Both the position numbers and the translations under genes were made by a program. Below, piece by piece: positions 55,966-64,000 of a stretch of 64,000 nucleotides of DNA; within the stretch, counting starts at the first letter, position 1, and every line of letters begins with the position of its first letter. The DNA is from Pinus tabuliformis (lineage: Eukaryota; Streptophyta; Pinopsida; Pinales; Pinaceae), in the NCBI GenBank assembly GCA_031772625.1, contig CM062813.1, positions 693,604,420 through 693,668,419 on the forward strand, read 5' to 3'. The notes under the pieces were generated by a model, which saw only the letters and a list, made by a program, of their open reading frames with translations, was not told where the DNA came from and did no database searches.

Positions 55966-58900
55966 TAATCCCACTAGCATAGATGAGGTATCTGTCCAGG
56001 CTACACATCTAGAGGCTAGAGGCAAGAATGTGAACCTAGAAGTTGGGGGATCATCAAAGTCCACTTTAAGCAAAAGAAAGGAAAAGAGAAAACAGAAATG
56101 GAAAGAGAGGAAGAGAAATGCTGTACAAAAGACCAAGCCTTCGTGCCATCACTTCAAGAAGGATGGACATGATGATGAACACTGCTGGATTCTGCATCCG
56201 GAGCTGAGACCCAAGAAGTTTGATGGCAAAAAGAAGAAGATTGCTGCAGCTATTCAAAAGGATTTGGGGTCAGACTCAGGAGATGAAATAACAATTGCAG
56301 CCACAGGTATAAAAGGTAAACACTCTGAAGCATCTACTAGTAATTCTACACAATCTACTGAAAATGAAGAAAATGAGAGGAAAAGACATGAGCTTTTTCA
56401 TATTCGAGTTATTTCCAAGCATCAAAATATTGATACTTTGTTTGATAGTGGCTCACAAGTAAATTTAATTTCTGAAGCAATTGTAAAGAAGCTAGGATTA
56501 CTAACCACACCTCACAAGAAGCCATATCCATTAGGTTGGTTATAGGATAAAGCAAAGCTACAAGTGACTAGACAATGTAAACATAAGTTTTCTTTTGGGT
56601 CAACATTTGTAGATGAGTTTGAGTTAGATATATTTCTTTTGGATATATGTGGAATTGTTTTAGGAAGTCCTTGTATGATAGGAAAGCTATTTTCTATAGA
56701 GCTGAAAACAAGTATCAACTTGTTAAGGATGGAATTGAATATATTGTAAGAGCTCATAAACTCAAGAATAATTATACTCTCATAAACTCAAGGCAGATGA
56801 AAAGAATTGTAAATTCAAGCAAACAATTTTTATTGATGGTTGTAAAGGAAAAGAAACCTGATAAAACCAGTATATTTGAGGGCTATAATGCTAAACAACA
56901 AGCTGATTTAGAAAATGTTGTTTCAGAATATGATATACTATTTCAAGAACCTAAAATTCTGTCACCCCAAAAGGAAATAGTACATGATATTAATTTGCAG
57001 CAAGATTCTCCATGCCTAACATCGGAATGTACAAGTTGTTCGCTTTAGAGAATGCAGAAATCAAGAAGCAGGTACAGGAGTTGCTCGAGAAAGGGTTCAT
57101 AAGACCTAGCACATCACTATGTGGATCTCCTATTATCTTGGTGAGAAAGAAAGGTGGCTCATGGAGAATGTGCATTGATTATCGAGCACTAAATAAGATA
57201 ACAATAAAAAATCGTTATCCCCTTCCTTGCATAGATGATCTATTATATCAGTTAAAAGAAGCTGTTTATTTTTCCAAGTTGGACTTGCATAGTGGCTACC
57301 ATCAGGTCATAATTGCAGAGCAAGATGCATGGAAGACTGCTTTCAAAACAATGCAGGGATTGTATGAGTGGTTAGTGATGCCTTTTGGCTTAACTAATGC
57401 TCCTACTACTTTCATGAGAGTAATGAATGATGTACTCAGGCCTTTTATTGATGATTTTGTCATTGTATATTTAGATGACATTCTTATATTTAGTAAAACA
57501 TGGGAAGAACATTTGAAGCATGTCAAGCAGACTCTAGATGTTTTGAAAAGAGAAAATATCTATGTTAAGCTCTCGAAATGTGAATTTGGCAAAACATATT
57601 TGAATTATTTGGGTCATATTGTAGGGGGTGGTGAATTGAAGATAGATCCCTCTAAGGTTGCAGTCATTGTAAACTGGCCTAAATCCAAATATGCTACAGA
57701 AGTTAGAAGCTTCTTAGGAGCAGCACAATATTCGAGAAAGTTTATTGCTAAATTTTCCTTGATTGCAGCTCCCTTACATGCTTTAACCAGATTGAACAAG
57801 GTGTTTCAGTGGGGAGGAAAACAACAGAAAGCCTTCGACACCTTAAAAGAAAAGATTAGTACAACACCAATACTAACACTGCCTGATCTTCAAAGACCAT
57901 TTGAGATTGAAACAGATGCCAGTGACTATGCCATGGGAGCAGTGTTGATGCAACATGGTAAACCCATATGTTATCATTCTGAGACATTTAATTTTGTAGT
58001 AGTTAATACTCCAACATATGATAGGGAATTGTATGCATTAGTACAAAGTGTGAAAAAGTGGAAACATTATTTAATGGGCAAAGAGATAGTTATACATAAT
58101 GATCATCAACCACTTCAGTATTTACACTCCCAAACTAAGTTGCAATAATCAAGACATTATAGGTGGATGGGTATTCTACAACAGTTTCATCTTGTCATCA
58201 GATATAAAAAGGGCATACACAATAAAGTTGCAGATATGTTGTCCAGACCAATCATAAATGCATCTACTATACTTAAGCATAATTCAGTATTGCATGAAAG
58301 CTACATTGAACAGTATGTTCAAGATATAGATTTTAAGGATGTATATGCAACTTTAAGTCGCGGCAAACAAGTAGAAGAATTGGATTATCATGTTAAGGAC
58401 CAACTCTTGTATCATTTTGGAAACTTATGCATTCCACAAACTGAAAGAGTAAAGATAATTCGAGAAGCACACACTTCTCTAATATTAGGTCACTTTGGTG
58501 TATGTAAAACAGTTGCACAACTACAAAGATTTTGTTATTGGCCAAAACTGAATGAGATAGTTTCTAGATATGTAAGAGGATGTACCATGTGTGCTAAAAG
58601 CAAGCCCAGCAATAGAAAATTAGGCTTGTACACTCCACTACCAGTTCCTTCTCATCCTTGGGAAAGTGTTTCCATGGACTTTGTCGGGGGACTGCCTAAA
58701 TCTAGAAAAGGTCATGACTATCTATATGTTATTGTGGATAGGTTCAGCAAAATGTGTATTTTAATACATTGTAACAAACATATTACAACTGAACAAACAA
58801 AAAAGTTGTTCTTTCAGCATGTATGGGTTCATTTTGGATTACCCACTTATATTGTATCTGATCGAGATTCCCGATTTGTTGGGAAGTTTTGGTCGAGTCT

Positions 58901-59640
58901 GTGGGAATTGATGGACACCAGATTGAAGAAGAGCACAACCTTTCATCCACAAACAGATGGCCAAATAGAAGTGGTCAACAGGATAGTGATCTAGTTGCTC
59001 AGAGGCTATTGCAGCAAGCATCCCAAGCTTTGGGATGAGCATTTATGTTATGTGCAACATGCTTACAACCGAGCCAAACATTCTTCTATATAGAGATCTC
59101 CTTTTGAGACCTGTTATGGTTTCACACCAAGGTCTCCCTTGGATTTTGTCTTTGGTAAAGACATAGTGGTTGATGGAGACAATGATGTGGACAAGGCAAC
59201 CAAGTTCATCGAACAAATCCAAGAGATTCACTAGGCAGTACAGGAACAACTGGAAAACAACCAAACCAAAGGCAAGGCATGATAAGCATCAGATGGAGCA
59301 TAGTTTCCAAGTTGGTGATCAAGTCTGGCTATATATCAGCAAAGACAGAATACAAGGTGAAGGTAAGAAGGTGAAGCCTAAGGTATGGACCTTTCAAGAT
59401 ACTTGAGAAAATTGGTGAGAATGCTTTTCGCCTTGATTTACCTGCTTACATGCACATCTACTCAGTTGTCAATGCAGATATCTTGAGACTATTTGAACCT
59501 TCATTGATTGAAGATCAAGAAGACAAGAGTCAATTGCCTTCTATTGATGATCTGTTGCCTGAATATCTTAATGAATTGTAGGAAGATACAGTTCTGGATA
59601 GGAAGGTGAGAACCACACAGAGGGGATGTTGAGTACCTCA
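55966..59640 (+). pseudogene. Gypsy gag end and pol: PR-RT-RH-IN-chromodomain (fossil)
   Basis: Resumes after the nested element. A Lys-rich stretch and zinc-knuckle-like CHHFKKDGHDDEHCW lie at about 56,140-56,190. Protease DTLFDSGSQVNLIS is near 56,430-56,480. Reverse transcriptase spans 57,012 to about 57,700, with IDYRALNKITIKNRYPLP, VMPFGLTNAP and YLDDI. RNase H covers about 57,880-58,140 (ETDASDYAMGAVL). The integrase zinc-binding and catalytic regions run from about 58,400 to 59,100 (CTMCAKSKPS, DRFSKM, VSDRDSRF). A chromodomain-like tail lies near 59,590-59,640, which supports the chromovirus branch. The order fits Ty3/gypsy. It is broken in several places. Confidence 0.88.
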
Positions 59641-59776
59641 GGATTGGACTCAAAGGTTCAAAACCTAGCAGTGCGAAATGGAAAGAAATTGGGCAAGCGA
59701 GGAATCTATACCCTCACTTGATGGATGCTTAAAAACCAACTTTTGGTGGTCCAAAAGCTTTTTCAGTGGGAAGGCT

Positions 59777-61280
59777 GTGATTCGAATTGGATCCTAAAAC
59801 ACTCTCTATGTTTTCATAACTCTGAAAAATTCATGCCAAAGTTTTAAAGACTTACAAAGGTCGAGCTTATTAGAAATATCTTCGGAATAGTTGTAATTTG
59901 TGAGCAGCGCAGAGCAACGAAGACCCTTGGTCAAACGCACAGATCATTAGCCCATGGTAACGCGCGCTGTCACGAATTGGCAACATGGGAGGTCTTTTTG
60001 AGAAACGGGGGTGGTTTCTTATATGTGATTAGTGACAAGTAGCTAATCACATATCGCCAGGCAAACCCCTCAATGAAGGAAAAGCCCCGAGCGACCCGGA
60101 CCCGAAAAGTCATAAAACCATACAGATATCGTGCCGATTTCTTCAGAGGCGGGTCCCACACAAAAACCGGTAGGATATCAGAAGGGCTTCAAGTGGTAAG
60201 CGGTTTCAACCGAGTCCCACCCGATGCCACACACTAGGTACCACGTGTCCGGCGGAAGAGAGAGAAAACCGCTCACATCGGACGGGTAACGGTAATGCTA
60301 CTTACCCGCCCAATATGGACAGAGACTGTAGGATTTGGGGGCTCTAGATCGACGACAGAAATGCGATCCGATGGATGACCAGGTTCAACAGGGTAAACAG
60401 GCTGAATTGTATAAGGTTTGAAGTTCGGCATGAACAATGAATTGGCAAGATTCGTGTTTCATGGGAAAATCTTGGAGCAAACGAAAATAATGACCGTTCA
60501 AACGTTTCCAAGAGAACTGACACTCAGTTCATTATGAAACAGGTGGCCACCTCCCTGTGAGGCGTTACACAATGATGATGACACAAAACAGAGGAATTCA
60601 AATGGACAGAGGCAGGAGAACCAGAAATCCAGGAAGCAGAATGAACAGTCGGAAAGCAGATTGGCTTTAAAGCCACGAACTGACAGAGAGAGAAGGAAGC
60701 AGTAAAACAGTAAGCAAGTTGAGAAAGCTAAGAGCAGAGAACAGAGAAGAAGTCGAGCTGGCCTGTAAGAGCAAAGGTAGCATCAAGACAAAGACAAAGA
60801 GAGAGACAGAGAGTCTGTGTACTCCAGAAAGGGCTTGAGAGGTTCAAGCGAGCTCCTTTGTATATGCCTGTCATGTATTGAGTCTCAGATTGGACTCATA
60901 CCATTGTGACCAATAGAGGTCGAAATTCAGTAAGGAGAGTCTGTGTACTCCAGAGACTTGGGGGATCCAAGTTTAGTCTTGCTGATTTATATCTATTGAG
61001 TGAGACTGAAATTGAGCTGACTGTTGTAAAAAATCTGCTTTGAAAACATAATAGAGAGGCCACCATTGAAGGCTGGACCAGGAGACGTAGCCTAGGAATA
61101 TTGGGTGAAATCCTTATTAAACTTGTTGCATTTATATGTTTGCTTGTTGTGTTTTCTTTAACTGCTTTAGTGTCTGTGTATTTCGCAATCTTATCGATCC
61201 GTTGCATAAAATAACATAGACACATCCATGCACTTGAGTCTGTAATACCTTATTGTTTGTCTTTGACCAATTTCGGATCA
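59777..61280 (+). repeat. 3' LTR of gypsy element
   Basis: 1504 bp, the same length as the 5' LTR. Ends GGATCA, followed by TGTTA. Confidence 0.9.
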
Positions 61281-61285
61281 TGTTA

Positions 61286-62525
61286 TCACTCTAAAATTTC
61301 CCTAGGTTTGTTATCTTGTGTCAAAGAAATATTAGAGGTAACCACAAACCTACTTTTGAGATCAGGATCTAGCCTTCCTAATGCTCAGAGAGGGCTCTCT
61401 CTTTATGATTCAACTTTGTTTAGTTAATTAATTTTAGGATAGCTATTTAAGCTTTGATTGGGTTTTGATTTTTATTTGGTGGTGGAATTAGTGACTTAGA
61501 TGGATAGAGGGATGTACTTTACCATTGGGCTATGGGGTCAAGTGTCAAGAAAATAGGATTGAATCAAGTTCTAAAGATAGTGTTCACATGGCAAAGTACT
61601 TGAGTAAATACAGATCTTTTAGGCTGGATGGTGAAGTGGTTTTCAATCGGGGTCAAGGAGTATTTAAGGTTTCCCCAGAAAAAATAATGAGGGAAAAGGT
61701 AGAGGTCAATCGAAACTAGGGAGCAATGAAGGATTCCCTACTCTGGATATCAGAAGAAAACATTAGAATGATAAATTGTTCAAGACAGGGTGTACTTAAA
61801 CAAATTCTGTAATAATATTCCAGTTATTTCATTCAATTTAGATAACATGCAAGTATGTTAAACACTTAAGAAGATAAAAATTTGAAAGACAGAAAATACT
61901 TCACTGAAGTGGCCCAACACATGAATCCTATAATGCAATGTCTTTATTACTCAGTCCAGTCTGCTGACTTGAAAAAATGATACAATGGACCCTTAGGTTT
62001 CAAATCAATACAACTATAGAAATTTCAAGCAATCCACACCCTATAATTCGAATTATGAAGTATTTATACAAAAACTTATTACAAAATATCCCAAACTGTT
62101 TTTAGAATTATTCAAGGAAAAAGAAAAAATCTTCAGGCAAGAAGATAGAGACAGATATGTAACTGCTGCAAGCTATCCCTGTTTATTTGGCTTTGCTGTC
62201 AGATATTTTTCTGCTTTTTCTCCTTTGTTGTTGATTTTACACTAGCTATCCTTTTACTTTGCTTTTTGACTGATACTCTTTCATCTGATACTCTTTGAAT
62301 ATGCTGCTTTTATTTCACTACTCTGTAAGCTCTGTTTACCTTGCATTTTCACAGTAAGTCATTTAATTTTTCCCAAGTCTCTGTATTTGGTAATTTAATA
62401 TTTACCATTCACATGTAGACTTCATTAGATTCTGTGTATTTTGCAAAGGTGAAAATATTTACAAAAGGATTTTTTACCTCATGTTGGAGGTAAAAAAGGT
62501 TCTCAAAAGTTTGGTAAAGAACCTT
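61286..62525. other. Spacer, nothing recognised
   Basis: AT-rich. A 64-residue plus-strand frame at 61,525-61,719 has no motif and no supporting context. Confidence 0.5.
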
Positions 62526-64000
62526 TCATGTAGGCATCCCTTTCATAGAGGAACTATTGGCTTGCTCCCTTGGCACTTCTCTAATTTTCTTGTTATAATC
62601 TTCATGTGGCATTAACCTGTAATTTATTACCAATGGATTTTGCAGATGTTTCTGCCTCAAAGCATCAAATTTGACCATAAATCTACCTATAGCTATCTCC
62701 ATGGTTTGGCATTTGTCCTCAAGCTGCATCATCAAGTTCCTCTTGGTGAGTACTTTCTTCACCTCTAGTATAGTGCTAGTCCTATCAGCTATGTCCAACT
62801 CCTGCAATTCATATTTATTCTTGGAGTTAAGGAATTGGATTATTCTTGAGGCTTCTTCTGGCATATTTCCAAGTTCGGCCTTAACTCTTTGAATTGCTTC
62901 AGTAGCCTCTTTGACTAAATCATTTTGTTCAAAGATAACCTGTATAGATGGCCAAATATCATTGACAGTCAATGATATTGGCCCATAGCTGCTCTTTTGT
63001 TTAGGAAATTGGCTCCTTCAATGTTAATTCTTTATCATCTCAGTCAACCTGTTTGACTTTTGTACTTCATTTTTATGCATAATCTGAGCCAGTTTCTTCT
63101 CATCCTCTAGACCTGTTATCTATTCTTTAAGTTTATTTATCTCAGTGGTCTAAATGGACATGTCCTCCATGGCTTTGACTAGTTTACTTGCTTCATCACT
63201 TGGATGAGCTGTTTCCATTATTGCACCTGTTGCTAATGTAGTTGCTATTGCAGCTGGAAGTGTTGTAGCTAGTGGAGTTGTTGGGGCCAATGAAGTTGCC
63301 AAAGTTGAAGGAACTGCTATTGTGACTGTAGGGATAATAGTGGCAGTAGCTGTCTCAAGGCTGGCTTGTTTCAACTGTATTAACTCATCCAATTCCTTCT
63401 CCATTTCTTTCAATTGAGCGTTTAGTTGAAGAATGAGATCCATGATTTCCTCCTGCTGGGTTTGGCTCTCTAGGACATCCTTGGTTTGTGGATGTTTAGA
63501 GGGAGGCAACTTCAGTTGTTTCTTAAAAGCAACAATATCCTCATTTTTCTTCTTTATCAATTTTTTTTCTACCTTGATGTCACTTGGATTATATCCAAAT
63601 TTCAATTACCAAGTCTTCCAGTGACTTTATTCTGTTATCCTTGACCTGTGAGGATGTCTTTTCTAGCTTATGCTGTGCTGTGATGTTATATAGTGAGTTT
63701 TGAAGTTTGTGCACAATCATTGCTTTATTATTTATTGTGGAGTAAATCATTTCACCTGCTTGCTTATGTAATTCGATTTGGTCAATAGGGTGAACATCCC
63801 TGGCAAAAACTTCAAACCCCATCTTCCTGTAGTCTGTTGACGATCTGGGCTGATGGACTATAGGCCGCATAAAGGTCACTTTCATCTTACTAGTCTTAAT
63901 GTCAAATGATGAAATTAAACTATTATGATTGACAGGTGTTTGTTCGAAGTACTGGTCATATTTTTCAGCCTTTAATGCCTCATTCCTCGACTTGATTTCC
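62526..64000 (-). pseudogene. Decayed coding region, coiled-coil rich, runs off window
   Basis: The minus strand is protein-like from the window edge down to 62,526 with a few interruptions. The first block, 64,000 to about 63,589, is open to the edge, so the true start lies outside. It includes YRKMGFEVFARDVHPIDQ and IYSTINNKAMIVHKLQNSL. The second, 63,605-63,150, has heptad-like MDLILQLNAQLKEMEKELDE and then a Thr/Ala/Pro low-complexity linker. The third, 62,972-62,526, includes VNDIWPSIQVIFEQNDLV, IIQFLNSKNKYELQELDI and VINYRLMPHEDYNKKI. Length, charge pattern and helix content suggest a large structural or DNA/RNA-associated protein. I recognise no catalytic motif and no family. It could be an extra reading frame of a large mobile element or a decayed host gene. 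Confidence 0.6.

Larger units (their letters stand above)
49072..61280 (+). mobile_element. Ty3/gypsy LTR retrotransposon, broken, with a nested element
   Basis: LTRs 49,072-50,575 and 59,777-61,280 are both 1504 bp. They start TGATCCGAATTGG or TGATTCGAATTGG and end GATCA. A perfect TGTTA duplication flanks them (49,067-49,071; 61,281-61,285). The primer-binding site TGGTATCAGAGCTC starts at 50,578 and a purine tract, AGTGGGAAGG, precedes the 3' LTR. The interior holds gag, protease, reverse transcriptase, RNase H, integrase and a chromodomain-like tail. It is split in gag by a minus-strand element at 51,428-55,960. Without that insert it is about 7.7 kb. The coding region is broken in about half a dozen or more places. 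LTR divergence is about 7-8%. Confidence 0.93.

Noticed and set aside
1-64000. CRISPR arrays, bacterial operons, tRNA genes, riboswitches
   Set aside because: No regularly spaced repeats with unique spacers, no tRNA-like A and B boxes with a cloverleaf, and the content is clearly plant nuclear.

Overview
This window reads as nuclear DNA of a land plant with a large, repeat-filled genome. Almost everything recognisable is an LTR retrotransposon, a non-LTR retroelement fragment or a decayed repeat. I found no intact host gene, tRNA gene, CRISPR array or organellar segment. A gymnosperm, probably a conifer, is the best guess. The reasons are the nested old LTR elements with well-diverged LTRs, and a Penelope-type GIY-YIG endonuclease fragment (about 45.86-46.15 kb), a class known among seed plants mainly from the conifer 'Dryad' elements. 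This is inference, not proof.

Layout, left to right. 1-3.18 kb: a dispersed repeat (second copy near 43.1 kb) and a decayed plus-strand coding region of unknown family. 3.18-9.09 kb: a broken Ty3/gypsy element with matching 621-bp LTRs. 9.09-12.2 kb: AT-rich DNA and a decayed minus-strand gypsy gag next to a primer-binding-site/LTR junction. 12.23-19.47 kb: a poly(A)-tailed minus-strand retroposon split by a Ty1/copia element (12,293-17,422) whose 1311-aa polyprotein is fully open. 19.47-23.85 kb: AT-rich DNA with one copy of a second dispersed repeat. 23.85-42.50 kb: an old LTR element with about 2.02-kb LTRs and only a gag region; its 5' LTR is split by a young copia tandem array, LTR-body-LTR-body-LTR, at 24,960-36,305. 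42.5-46.2 kb: repeat copy, LINE ORF1 with its tandem-repeat upstream region, and the Penelope-type fragment. 46.8-48.06 kb: second copy of the dispersed repeat, carrying a 412-bp insertion with a 5S rRNA-like segment. 48.3-49.0 kb: decayed minus-strand coding region. 49.07-61.28 kb: a Ty3/gypsy element with equal 1504-bp LTRs, split by a minus-strand copia-type element (51,428-55,960) that keeps one open gag-protease frame and no reverse transcriptase. 62.5-64.0 kb: decayed minus-strand coding region rich in predicted helix, running off the window.

Target-site duplications fix the nesting. CACTC flanks the 12.3-kb copia element, TCTCA the tandem array, TGTTA the 49-kb gypsy element, and ATGTT the gag-protease element inside it. 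By-eye LTR divergences agree with the insertion order: about 1% for the tandem array, 3-4% for the intact copia element, 4-5% for the gag-protease element, 7-8% for its gypsy host, about 9% for the first gypsy element, and more than 10% for the host of the tandem array. The two gag-only elements would need enzymes from elsewhere. The most unusual items are the Penelope-type endonuclease, the 5S-bearing insertion, the tandem copia array, the MADS-type site array in one LTR, and the unidentified helical coding regions.
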